Below are positions 26,591-34,772 of a DNA stretch of 64,000 nt, in pieces. The notes beneath the pieces are model-generated. The model had not been told where the DNA came from. It ran no database searches and saw only the letters and a program-made list of their open reading frames with translations. Position numbers and translations under genes: made by a program. Position 1 is the stretch's first letter, and each line of letters starts with the position of its first letter. The DNA is from Cohnella pontilimi (GTDB lineage: Bacteria > Bacillota > Bacilli > Paenibacillales > Paenibacillaceae): NCBI RefSeq assembly GCF_005049045.1, contig NZ_SUPK01000005.1:248001-312000 (forward strand). Reading direction: 5' to 3'.

Positions 26591-27007
26591 GTTCTAAGTT
26601 GGCGAAATAGGAAAAAGTTAAGCGGTGACGAGACTCGGGGACCAAGCTATACTAATGAGGTTGATACATACATAATTCTCCGATGTTTCAAAAAAAGGCC
26701 CTCATTTAAGAAAAAACAAAACATTTTTTCCGTTGGCCGCAACTTTTCCGAAACTGGCGCGTTTAATTACATGTGTCAAATGAGACGGGCGAAAAGCACT
26801 AGACGCCCTATGAAACTTACAAAATATGCTTTGCTCTATGAGAGCGCCTCGTGTATAATGGGGAAAGTGGCATATTTTTCCCTGCCTATTTTCTGTCTTT
26901 AATAGGCAGCTTCCTACAGTTTACGAGTTTCTGCGACATGAAATCCTTAATGTTGCAGACATACATTATAGACTAATGCTCAACTCAGGGAAGGGGGTGA
27001 AACATCG
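26591..27007 (+). promoter_or_regulatory. Long leader of the S-layer gene with tandem promoters and a stem-loop
   Basis: P1 is GTGACG (26625-26630), 17 bases, TATACT (26648-26653). P2 is TTGCTC (26831-26836), 17 bases, TATAAT (26854-26859) and is the better match. From P2 the transcript would begin near 26866 and soon form a hairpin with arms CTGCCTATT (26882-26890) and AATAGGCAG (26901-26909). Such 5' stem-loops and long leaders are known to stabilise S-layer mRNAs. An AAGGGGGTGA site precedes the ATG at 27008. Confidence 0.6.
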
Positions 27008-27079
27008 ATGAGAGAATCGAGCTATAAATCTTCTATGCAAGACAAACAGATGTTTTCTCGAGGAGGAGAAAAAAAGGTT

Positions 27080-29749
27080 ATGAAGAAAAGTTTATCCGTT
27101 CTTCTCGCAGGCGCACTGGCGTTCGGTTCCTTCGCTTCGCTCGCTGCTGCTGCAGAAAAAACTACGCTCGACAAGTTCAATGAACTGAAAGCATTGCAAA
27201 TTTTCAGCGGCGTTAACGCTAATGGTGACGCAGGCCTGGATCAAAAAATGACTCGTGCTGAATTCGCAGTAATCGTTGCGAAATTGGCCGGTCTGTCCCA
27301 AGAAACCAGCACTTCTTTCACTGATTCCCAAACGCACTGGGGTAAAGGTTGGATCGGCGCAGTTGAAAAAGCTGGCCTGATCGCTGGTGTTGGTAACAAC
27401 AAATTCGCTCCTAACGCTACCGTTAAGATCGAAGAAATGGTCATTGTTCTGGACAAGGCGCTGAAAATTGCTCCTTCCACCGGCGCAACTGTACCAGGTA
27501 CTGATGCTTGGGCAACTCAATGGGTTGACGCAGCTTTGAAAGCTGGCCTGATCTCCGCTGAGACTGACTACACGGTTGCTGCTCTTCGTAGCAAGCTTGT
27601 AGACGCTGCTTACCAAGCTCACAGCTTGATCAACACTCCGGCTGAACTGAAAGTAGCCAAAGCTTCCCAAATGGGCGCTAAGAAAATCACTGTTGAATTC
27701 AACCGTGCGCTTACTGCCGCTGAAGAAGCTGCTCTGAAAGTAGAAGCGAAAAACGGTCTTGTACCTTACGCTGCTACAACAACTGTAGCTGCTGACAAGA
27801 AATCCGCAACGCTTACTTTCACATTCCTGCCGGCTGCTGACTACGACGTTAAGGTCAATGACTTGGACGCTGTTAAAGTTTCGGTTGCTGATGAGAAAGT
27901 AGCTAAGTTGGAAATCAAAAATGGTTCCATCTTTGTCGCTAACGACCAGCCAGTCAACATCGTTGCAACTAACCAATTCGGCGAAGAGATGGACAAATCC
28001 GGTCTCGGTCTGAGTGTAACGGTTGTTGCCAAAGGTACGACGTTGACTCCGGATGGAAGTGGAAACTATGACTTTGTAACAGCGGGTGTCGCGAAAGACG
28101 ACATTGTCGTAGTAACGGTAACCCATCCTGCAACCGGTGTTTCCACAACTAAGTCGTTTAAAGCTACTGACGCATCTCTGGTAACGGCTGTTACTGTCGG
28201 TCCTGTTGCTCCTCTGACTGGCAAATCCCGTATTACTACTGGCGATGACGCACTCGTTCTTCCGTATACGCTGAAAGATGCTGCCGGCAATTCCTACACG
28301 CTTCCTGCGATTGACAGCGTGTCTGGCAACACTGTATTCTTCGGTGCTGACAAAGCGTATCAACTGATTGTAAGCAACACACATATTGCTGATCCTGCTT
28401 CCTTCGCACTTGATGCTGATGGAAAACTCACGTTCAGTGTTGACGGAGCTTCCCCGGCAGAATCCGGAACGCTGGTTCTTACGTTGCTGAATGTTCAAGC
28501 GGGCACTAGCGCTAATACGACTGTTAAAGTTGAAGATGCGCAAAAGGTTGGCAAGTTCCAACTGGCAGGTCCTGGCGTTCTGGCTGCTAAAAACGAAGAT
28601 GTTAAGTTCAACTTCACTGCAATTGACAATTTCGGTGCTCCGATCGCACAGAGCGAATTCGCTAAAACGGCTACTAACAGCCAAATTACGTTCACAACTA
28701 GCCGCGGTGCTGATCTGACCGTTACGCCGAAGTGGAACTACAAAGGCGAATTGTCCTTGAACTTCACCAACGCTGGTGTGCCGAATCCGACTGGCAGCAC
28801 GATTGTGTTTGCTTGGATTAATAACACGACTCTCGCTAGCCAAGTTACGATCGATCTGAAAGACACTGCGGTACCAACAAAAGTTGTTGCCAATAAAGAT
28901 CTGGCTGCAAACTATGGTATCGGTGGTAAGGATTCCGTTGACTTGGATTCCATCAAAGTCGTAGACAACTATGGTCGCGAGATGACTAATCTTGGCTCTG
29001 CTGATCTGGTTGTAAATGTAAAAGATGCTTCTACTGACGTTGTGACTATCGGCACCGATGCTGATGGCAACCCGGAAGTACGTGGTATGGCTGCAGGATC
29101 GAAAACTTTGGTTATCGGTCTTGACCTTGGCGGCGGCACAACCATCGATGCTGGAACTTCTATCGAAGTACCTGTCACTGTACTGGCTGACGACAAGATT
29201 ACTTCTTACAGCATTAAAGACCCAGGTCTGTTCTATGCGAAAGACACTAATGATTCCACTCATTACAACAAAGCTTTGACTCTGGAAGGTAAGACTTCTG
29301 GTGGAGCGAAGGTTGCTATCAACCAAACTCGCTACTTCACTGGTGTAACGTCTTCCGACACGTCGATCTTTGATACTAATGGTGCAAACGCTTGGTCCAT
29401 CGCAAAAGGTGAAGCTACGCTCTCCTTCTTGAATGGCGCTACGAAGCTTGCTGACATCAAGGTTACTTCTTCCGATGCGAAGCCGGTTGTGAAAACAATC
29501 GAAGTTGCAAACGCGGAAGAAGACATCACAGGAAACGTGGCTGATATCGCAGCTACTTACCTGACTGTGAAAGATCAATATGGTGCAGCTGCAGTTGCTC
29601 CGAAACTGTACTTCAGCTCTTCTGACACTGCTGTTCTGACGGTAAGTGCTACCGGCGCTCTTACTGCAGTAGCTGACGGTACTGCTACTGTAACCATCGT
29701 TTCTTCCAACGGTGTCGTGGCTACCATTGTTTTCACGGTTGACGTGTAA
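27080..29749 (+). CDS. Probable main S-layer protein with N-terminal SLH domains
   Basis: A secreted 889-residue protein: signal peptide at 1-25 (KKSLSVLLAGALAFGSFASL, cut after AAA), SLH region about 30-185, then Ig-like modules ending in a Big_2-like domain (LYFSSSDTAVLTVSATGALT). The first SLH keeps TRAE (KMTRAEFAVIVAKL); the second and third are degenerate (KIEE; no clear motif). Codon choice differs sharply from its neighbours, with GCT, GTT, GGT, AAC and CTG prevailing, as expected for a very highly expressed gene. Two starts have good sites: ATG 27080 after AGGAGGAGAA, and ATG 27008 after AAGGGGGTGA, which adds 24 residues before the signal peptide. Tandem promoters, long leader and strong terminator fit an S-layer gene. 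Confidence 0.88.
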   Translation: MKKSLSVLLAGALAFGSFASLAAAAEKTTLDKFNELKALQIFSGVNANGDAGLDQKMTRAEFAVIVAKLAGLSQETSTSFTDSQTHWGKGWIGAVEKAGLIAGVGNNKFAPNATVKIEEMVIVLDKALKIAPSTGATVPGTDAWATQWVDAALKAGLISAETDYTVAALRSKLVDAAYQAHSLINTPAELKVAKASQMGAKKITVEFNRALTAAEEAALKVEAKNGLVPYAATTTVAADKKSATLTFTFLPAADYDVKVNDLDAVKVSVADEKVAKLEIKNGSIFVANDQPVNIVATNQFGEEMDKSGLGLSVTVVAKGTTLTPDGSGNYDFVTAGVAKDDIVVVTVTHPATGVSTTKSFKATDASLVTAVTVGPVAPLTGKSRITTGDDALVLPYTLKDAAGNSYTLPAIDSVSGNTVFFGADKAYQLIVSNTHIADPASFALDADGKLTFSVDGASPAESGTLVLTLLNVQAGTSANTTVKVEDAQKVGKFQLAGPGVLAAKNEDVKFNFTAIDNFGAPIAQSEFAKTATNSQITFTTSRGADLTVTPKWNYKGELSLNFTNAGVPNPTGSTIVFAWINNTTLASQVTIDLKDTAVPTKVVANKDLAANYGIGGKDSVDLDSIKVVDNYGREMTNLGSADLVVNVKDASTDVVTIGTDADGNPEVRGMAAGSKTLVIGLDLGGGTTIDAGTSIEVPVTVLADDKITSYSIKDPGLFYAKDTNDSTHYNKALTLEGKTSGGAKVAINQTRYFTGVTSSDTSIFDTNGANAWSIAKGEATLSFLNGATKLADIKVTSSDAKPVVKTIEVANAEEDITGNVADIAATYLTVKDQYGAAAVAPKLYFSSSDTAVLTVSATGALTAVADGTATVTIVSSNGVVATIVFTVDV

Positions 29750-29767
29750 TAATCTGATTCAAGTAAA

Positions 29768-29801
29768 AGAAGCTCCGAGAAATCGGAGCTTCTTTTTTTT
29801 T
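29768..29801 (+). terminator. Strong terminator after the S-layer gene
   Basis: AGAAGCTCCGA and TCGGAGCTTCT, 11 bp with a GAAA tetraloop, then nine T. Confidence 0.97.
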
Positions 29802-29879
29802 ATAAAGTAACATTCGTCGAAACAATTGGGGCCCTTGCTTCGTTTATACAGTACATAGGTTTTTGAGGGAGGAACTGAA

Positions 29880-31994
29880 TTGTATACTCGGCGAAACAAA
29901 TTTCAAAGTGCTATTCATGTGATGCTCGCTGTTCTTCTTATCACTTGTAGTATGTTTGTAGCTGGTCCAATCGATACTTTTGCAGCAACTAAAAAGGAAA
30001 CTGTGCCAACATCAATCAGCTTAGGGAAAAACGCCTCCGTGAAAATCAACAATGTGGAGTTGTTTCCACAAGATAAAGGCCTGTATCTGATGTTTTCTTT
30101 AACTTATTCAAACACAGGAACCACATCACTTTCACTGGATGACTACTGGGCGAAAGTGAAGACCACGAAGGGCCAGACATTCTCCATTAAAGTAGCTGAC
30201 AAGGACAAAAACATAAAATCATTACCAGGAAAATCAAGCGCGGTTGTAACCTATTTTGCTGCCGTCGCGGATGATGTCCTCTTGTCACAGTTACAGATTA
30301 ACATTGTAAAATGGGATTTTAGCGCTCCGAACTTTACACGAAGCTTAGGGACATTTAATTTGGCGAAGGGTTACAGTGCGCCAGTGCCCGCATTTCAACC
30401 GCTAAATATTACGAACAAGGAAACTAAGCTAAAAACCGCAATCAAGAGTGTGCAAATGGGTTCGGATGGAGAAAATCGCGTCGTCAATATTAGTTTCTTA
30501 TTTGAGAATTTGAACACTCGCGACTATAAGGCTGCCACAACTCAGTTGAATATCAAGACAGCGGACGGATCTATTTTTGAAGCCACGAATAGCAGCCTCA
30601 AGGATTTGGTTGTCAAACCGAAACAAAGAAAGGTCATTACACTGAAATCAGTTATACCTTCAGACATAAATTTAAATGGAATGAAATTGTTACTAGGTTA
30701 TCAAAGTGACGCGGATGGCCTATTTATCCCGATTGCTTCTTATGCTGTCCCTAAGGCATCTGATGGTACTATTGATGATAGAGTAAGCCAATTGACGTAT
30801 GGTTCCTATCAAATAGAGCTCACCGGATATAACAGGCTTCCAGCTGGAGCACAGGATGCATTGACAGCTAATTTTACTGTAACCAATAAATCAACTTCTG
30901 ATCAAAAGGTGCCGGTTCTGAAATCTTCGTGGTCGATCAATGGAGTATCCCAAGAAAGCAACACACCGGCGGTAACAACCTTTGATTCCAGAATTCAGTT
31001 GGCTCCAGGTGAAAGCATTCAAATAGCCGCGCGTATAATGGTTCCGTACAATTTGAATTTAAAAGACATTAGAGTCACATTGAAAGAGACAGTAGATGCA
31101 CAGAACGAAAATATTATCGGACAATTCAAAAATACAAGGGTAAATCAATTTACACTCTCGCCGGATAATAAAACGTCGTTCTCGAGATTGGGCAGCAAAA
31201 CGCAGGTCGAATTATTAAATATAGTCTCGACGGGTGATAGCAAACAAGTCAGTGTCAATGGCAGCTTGGCAGTAACCAATATCGAATTTAGGCCAATAAA
31301 ATTGCAAAAGTACGGAGTATACCTGAAAAGCACCGATGGTCAGATATTCCCATTAACGGTTGCTGACTACGATAAACCGATAATTGCCAACGGGAAAATC
31401 ATCGTGCCCTTTAGCGGTAAAGTGCCTGCAGCAGTGAAAAATCAGAACATGAATCTTCTGTTGACAGAACTCCTTCCTTATACAGGTGATACGAACAATA
31501 AGGATCTTACTGTAGCGACGAATGTAATCAGCATGACTAAGGCGTGGCCGGACAGCAAACCAAGTTCCAAATTCAACAACCTGTCCTTTGGAAAATATGA
31601 TATGACGATCAGCCAGGTTTACTTGTCTCTGAATATGATGGATTTTGTTAGCGCGCAGGGTTTAAAATTAGAGTTCTCTTATAACATGGTGGCAGATCCA
31701 AACGTAGATGATTTAGCGGGAACATATAAGCTCAGATTTGAGGTCGAAGATCAAGGAGAATCGAAAGCCTTCTACTCCAAGGAATATACTTTAAATGGCG
31801 ACGCGAAAACAGATGACATTATAGAAGGTAACGGTGTTAGGAAAACGATTGAATTCAGTGATCCAGCGGTATTGGAAAGAATCAAATCGTTCACGAGTTA
31901 TAAATTATCGGTATACTACGTCGTTAACGACGAAAAGGTCCTGCTGGCACAGCGGGTTATACCATACTTCTACGTGCAGTGGATGCAACTGTAG
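29880..31994 (+). CDS. Unrecognised secreted protein, 704 residues
   Basis: A signal peptide (residues 10-36, AIHVMLAVLLITCSMFVAGP, cut near FAA) is followed by about 660 residues of beta-rich, lysine- and serine-rich sequence. At least three loosely similar blocks begin like SLGKNASVKINNVELFPQDK, LTYGSYQIELTGYNRLPAGA and LSFGKYDMTISQVYLSLNMM, which suggests tandem immunoglobulin-like modules of the DUF4352 kind. There is no SLH domain, LPXTG motif or cysteine anchor. The start is TTG, seven bases after GGGAGG. The gene is AT-richer than its neighbours. Position between S-layer genes hints at a cell-surface role; I do not know the function. Confidence 0.8.
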   Translation: MYTRRNKFQSAIHVMLAVLLITCSMFVAGPIDTFAATKKETVPTSISLGKNASVKINNVELFPQDKGLYLMFSLTYSNTGTTSLSLDDYWAKVKTTKGQTFSIKVADKDKNIKSLPGKSSAVVTYFAAVADDVLLSQLQINIVKWDFSAPNFTRSLGTFNLAKGYSAPVPAFQPLNITNKETKLKTAIKSVQMGSDGENRVVNISFLFENLNTRDYKAATTQLNIKTADGSIFEATNSSLKDLVVKPKQRKVITLKSVIPSDINLNGMKLLLGYQSDADGLFIPIASYAVPKASDGTIDDRVSQLTYGSYQIELTGYNRLPAGAQDALTANFTVTNKSTSDQKVPVLKSSWSINGVSQESNTPAVTTFDSRIQLAPGESIQIAARIMVPYNLNLKDIRVTLKETVDAQNENIIGQFKNTRVNQFTLSPDNKTSFSRLGSKTQVELLNIVSTGDSKQVSVNGSLAVTNIEFRPIKLQKYGVYLKSTDGQIFPLTVADYDKPIIANGKIIVPFSGKVPAAVKNQNMNLLLTELLPYTGDTNNKDLTVATNVISMTKAWPDSKPSSKFNNLSFGKYDMTISQVYLSLNMMDFVSAQGLKLEFSYNMVADPNVDDLAGTYKLRFEVEDQGESKAFYSKEYTLNGDAKTDDIIEGNGVRKTIEFSDPAVLERIKSFTSYKLSVYYVVNDEKVLLAQRVIPYFYVQWMQL

Positions 31995-32023
31995 AATATG
32001 AGTTCATAATCTAAAATGACGTT

Positions 32024-32070
32024 AAGCAGCCTAAATCCGGAATTCCACCGGATTTAGGCTGCTTAGTTTT
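32024..32070 (+). terminator. Long hairpin terminator
   Basis: A 17-bp perfect stem, AAGCAGCCTAAATCCGG at 32024-32040 with its complement at 32048-32064 and a seven-base loop, then AGTTTTG. Confidence 0.9.
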
Positions 32071-32199
32071 GTCCGAAATCTTGTATAGAAGTAGTACCTT
32101 ATGAACTCGTAGCCTGTAAATTTACTATATTCATGAACGCAACTTTTAGTGAAGTTAAGGCGTAACAAATAATAGAAATAAGTCGAATGGGGAGAGATG

Positions 32200-32703
32200 A
32201 TGTTGAACGAGCGAAAAAAGTGGATAATAACAACAGCCATACTTGCCGGTACGATTGCGATTAGTGGAGTCGGGATTTCATCGATTGTAAAAGCAGACTC
32301 TTCCTCGACGCCGGGTCTCGCGGATGATCCAGTGGTGACCAAAAGTTATGTTGATCAGAAGATTGTTCAGATTACCGGGGGTCAAACGTCGTCCCCAGGA
32401 ACGAGTGTAGGTGGAGGAACAGAGACTATTGCGCCTATAGAGGTCGTGAAGGTACCGTTAGGCAAGCAGATCACGGTTGCTGCGGGTGGAGAGCTTATTG
32501 TGCGTACCGGCAAGGCGATCGCCTTCAGTGTTGATACGAACGGGCTGTCGGATATGACGGACGGTATCGATATTGCGCCTGGGAAGCTGGTGGGGAACAA
32601 CCATCTGATTCTGTTTCCACGTGATGGGCGTGGTGTAAAGCATGCTCCTACATCAAAGACAGAACTAATCGTACTGGTACGGGGCGGATATCAAGTACAG
32701 TAG
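32200..32703 (+). CDS. Unrecognised small secreted protein
   Basis: About 167 residues. A signal peptide (residues 6-32, KKWIITTAILAGTIAISGVG) is followed by a Ser/Thr/Gly linker with the phrase DDPVVTKSYVDQKI and a C-terminal domain of about 80 residues (VVKVPLGKQITVAAGGELIV, DIAPGKLVGNNHLILFPRDG) that looks like a compact beta domain. I do not recognise the family. Three start codons lie close together (ATG 32197, ATG 32200, TTG 32203) after GGGGAG at 32189; 32200 has the better spacing of the two ATGs. It is a single-gene unit between two terminators. Confidence 0.7.
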   Translation: MLNERKKWIITTAILAGTIAISGVGISSIVKADSSSTPGLADDPVVTKSYVDQKIVQITGGQTSSPGTSVGGGTETIAPIEVVKVPLGKQITVAAGGELIVRTGKAIAFSVDTNGLSDMTDGIDIAPGKLVGNNHLILFPRDGRGVKHAPTSKTELIVLVRGGYQVQ

Positions 32704-33005
32704 AAATTCATCCATAAGGTCAGGTCTTCGGATCCTGGCCTTTTGTCGTTTCAGCGGCTGTTTGAATATAAATTATAGGATACCGATAATTGTCTGCTCT
32801 ATGCAGGGGGCTCGCCAGCCATCCCTTCGATGATTCATTATGTGTGTGAAGGGGAAGTTAATAATGTAGGCGGCGACCGCGGCCAATGTCTTCTTACAGA
32901 GCAAATGGTATATTTTTCTTGCACACCCAACAAGTCATACGCCTTGACGATAACGGTCCGGCACATAATAAAACCGTTAAAATTCAGGGAGGTGCACACC
33001 ATAAC
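32704..33005 (+). other. Gap with terminator and SASP leader
   Basis: The gap of about 300 bases holds a terminator (AAGGTCAGG / CCTGGCCTT, 32716-32742, then TTTT) and the SASP leader. CATAATA at 32964-32970 fits the SigG -10, but no good SigG -35 is found 17-18 bases upstream. Nothing else is recognised. Confidence 0.55.
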
Positions 33006-33290
33006 ATGGCCAACAGAAGACGTGCGAAGCTGGTGCCGCAGTGTGATCAGGCCATTCAACAATGGAAATATGAAATCGCAAATGAACTGGGAATCGGTGT
33101 GGCACAATCCTCCTCCATGGCCGGTCTGAATTACGAGATGGCCGGTGAGTTGGGTGGAGCCGGCGGATCTTCGGGCCGCCAAGAATACTGGGGATTTCTG
33201 ACGGCGCGTGAAGCGGGTGCCGTTGGGGGAACCATTACGAAGAGGTTGATCGCGCAGGCGGAAACGGAAGCTGCCCAAACACTGCTTTAA
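33006..33290 (+). CDS. Alpha/beta-type small acid-soluble spore protein
   Basis: SASPs coat and protect forespore DNA and are degraded at germination by the GPR protease. The 94-residue protein has the two conserved blocks: [11 protein letters not shown], with the GPR cleavage context, and the DNA-binding C-terminus [21 protein letters not shown] glycine-rich insertion ([20 protein letters not shown]) lengthens it beyond the 60-75 residues common in Bacillus; I recall longer forms of this kind in Paenibacillaceae. AGGGAGGTG precedes the ATG at 33006. Forespore SigG control is expected, but only a -10-like element is visible. Confidence 0.9.
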   Translation: MANRRRAKLVPQCDQAIQQWKYEIANELGIGVAQSSSMAGLNYEMAGELGGAGGSSGRQEYWGFLTAREAGAVGGTITKRLIAQAETEAAQTLL

Positions 33291-33318
33291 GCCGCGCGGG
33301 GTGTGGAATGTCCTTGCA

Positions 33319-33347
33319 TTGACACCCATCGACAATTCCTTTATTAT
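33319..33347 (+). promoter_or_regulatory. SigA promoter of metK
   Basis: Perfect TTGACA (33319-33324), 17 bases, TATTAT (33342-33347). Predicted start near 33354, giving a leader of about 67 bases. Confidence 0.75.
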
Positions 33348-33356
33348 TGTTATTCG

Positions 33357-33402
33357 AAGGTTTGTCTTAACAACCTTTTCCAAGCGGAAAAGGTTCATTT
33401 TT
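33357..33402 (+). promoter_or_regulatory. Compact attenuator-like leader of metK
   Basis: A terminator-type hairpin (AACCTTTTCC 33372-33381, loop AAGC region, GGAAAAGGTT 33386-33395, then CATTTTTT) lies inside the predicted metK leader. An upstream AAGGTTTGT at 33357 can pair with ACAACCTT at 33370-33377, which would break the terminator stem. The two structures exclude each other, the layout of a transcription attenuator. No S-box (SAM-I) core is visible and the leader is too short for one. Confidence 0.55.
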
Positions 33403-33420
33403 TATGTGGAGGCGAAGACA

Positions 33421-34623
33421 TTGTCGATTAAAGGACGGCATCTCTTCACATCCGAATCGGTCACCGAAGGCCATCCGGACAAGATTTGCGATCAAATTTC
33501 CGACGCGGTATTGGACGCGTTTCTCGAAGTCGACCCTTACGCGCGTGTAGCGTGTGAAGTATCTGTCGCAACAGGACTTGTACTTGTTATTGGTGAAATC
33601 AGCAGCAAAGCGGACTATGTCGACATTCCGGCGATCGTTCGACGTACGATCAAAGAGATCGGTTATACACGTGCGAAGTACGGCTTTGACAGCAGCACTT
33701 GCGCTGTGCTTACATCCTTGAACGAGCAATCTGCTGACATCGCACAAGGTGTTAACGCAGCACTGGAGAGCCGCGAAGGCAAAGACGTTCGTGCTGAAAG
33801 CGAAGACATCGGTGCAGGCGACCAAGGCCTGATGTTCGGCTTCGCCACGAACGAAACGCCGGAATTCATGCCGCTCCCGATCGCGCTCGCTCATCGTTTG
33901 TCCCGCCGTTTGTCGGAAGTCCGTAAAAACGGTACGCTAGATTACTTGCGTCCTGACGGCAAAACTCAGGTGACGATCCAATACGAAGACGGCAAACCGG
34001 TTCGAGTGGATACAATCGTCATCTCCACGCAGCACGGTGAAGAAGTGAGCTCCGAGCAAATTGACCGCGATATTCGCAAACATGTCATTGAACCGGTCGT
34101 TCCGAAAGAATGGCTCGACGGGGAGACGAAATACTTCATCAACCCCACCGGACGTTTCGTTATCGGCGGACCGCAAGGTGACGCTGGACTTACCGGCCGT
34201 AAAATCATCGTCGATACCTACGGCGGATATGCACGCCATGGCGGCGGAGCGTTCTCAGGCAAGGATCCGACGAAAGTGGACCGCTCTGCGGCGTATGCTG
34301 CTCGTTACGTCGCGAAAAACATTGTCGCTGCTGGACTGGCCGACAAATGTGAAATCCAACTGGCGTACGCGATCGGCGTAGCTCGTCCGGTTTCCATCAA
34401 CGTGGATACCTACGGCACAGGTAAGGTGAGCGAAGATAAGCTAGTGAAGTTGATCGAGGACAACTTCGATCTGCGTCCTGCCGGCATCATCAAGATGCTC
34501 GACCTTCGCCGTCCGATCTATGCGCAGACTGCCGCTTACGGCCACTTCGGCCGTACCGATCTCGATCTGCCTTGGGAACGGTTGGACAAAGTCGACGCGC
34601 TTAAACAAGGTGCCTCAAATTAA
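33421..34623 (+). CDS. metK: S-adenosylmethionine synthetase
   Basis: MetK makes S-adenosylmethionine from methionine and ATP. Family blocks are [60 protein letters not shown] and [20 protein letters not shown]. The start is TTG at 33421, eight bases after GGAGG, giving the canonical N-terminus ([13 protein letters not shown]) and 400 residues; no ATG fits. It has its own promoter, an attenuator-like leader and a terminator, and is not functionally linked to the S-layer genes around it. Confidence 0.97.
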   Translation: MSIKGRHLFTSESVTEGHPDKICDQISDAVLDAFLEVDPYARVACEVSVATGLVLVIGEISSKADYVDIPAIVRRTIKEIGYTRAKYGFDSSTCAVLTSLNEQSADIAQGVNAALESREGKDVRAESEDIGAGDQGLMFGFATNETPEFMPLPIALAHRLSRRLSEVRKNGTLDYLRPDGKTQVTIQYEDGKPVRVDTIVISTQHGEEVSSEQIDRDIRKHVIEPVVPKEWLDGETKYFINPTGRFVIGGPQGDAGLTGRKIIVDTYGGYARHGGGAFSGKDPTKVDRSAAYAARYVAKNIVAAGLADKCEIQLAYAIGVARPVSINVDTYGTGKVSEDKLVKLIEDNFDLRPAGIIKMLDLRRPIYAQTAAYGHFGRTDLDLPWERLDKVDALKQGASN

Positions 34624-34645
34624 ATCAATTTATACGTAAAAAATT

Positions 34646-34677
34646 AAGGCCTTCGCTCACGCGAGGGCCTATTTTTC
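34646..34677 (+). terminator. Terminator after metK
   Basis: AGGCCTTCGC and GCGAGGGCCT arms (one G-U pair) with loop TCAC, then ATTTTTCTT. Confidence 0.9.
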
Positions 34678-34772
34678 TTACAAACTCAAGGTAAATAAAG
34701 TGGATTCCCTAAAGTTCCACTCCTTGGAAGCCGAAATATAAGGTACAAGACTGTTCACACGGGGGAATTCCG

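Noticed and set aside
27092..29578. Antisense reading frame of 828 codons opposite the S-layer gene
   Set aside because: It arises from the strong codon bias of the sense gene, has no ribosome binding site, and its translation is a Ser/Arg/Phe-rich shadow without motifs.
33291..33420. SAM-I (S-box) riboswitch before metK
   Set aside because: None of the conserved core is visible and the space is too short; only a small attenuator-like pair of hairpins is present.
33301..33420. MetK start at 33301 (40 extra residues)
   Set aside because: The extension covers the promoter and attenuator; TTG 33421 with GGAGG gives the standard MetK N-terminus.
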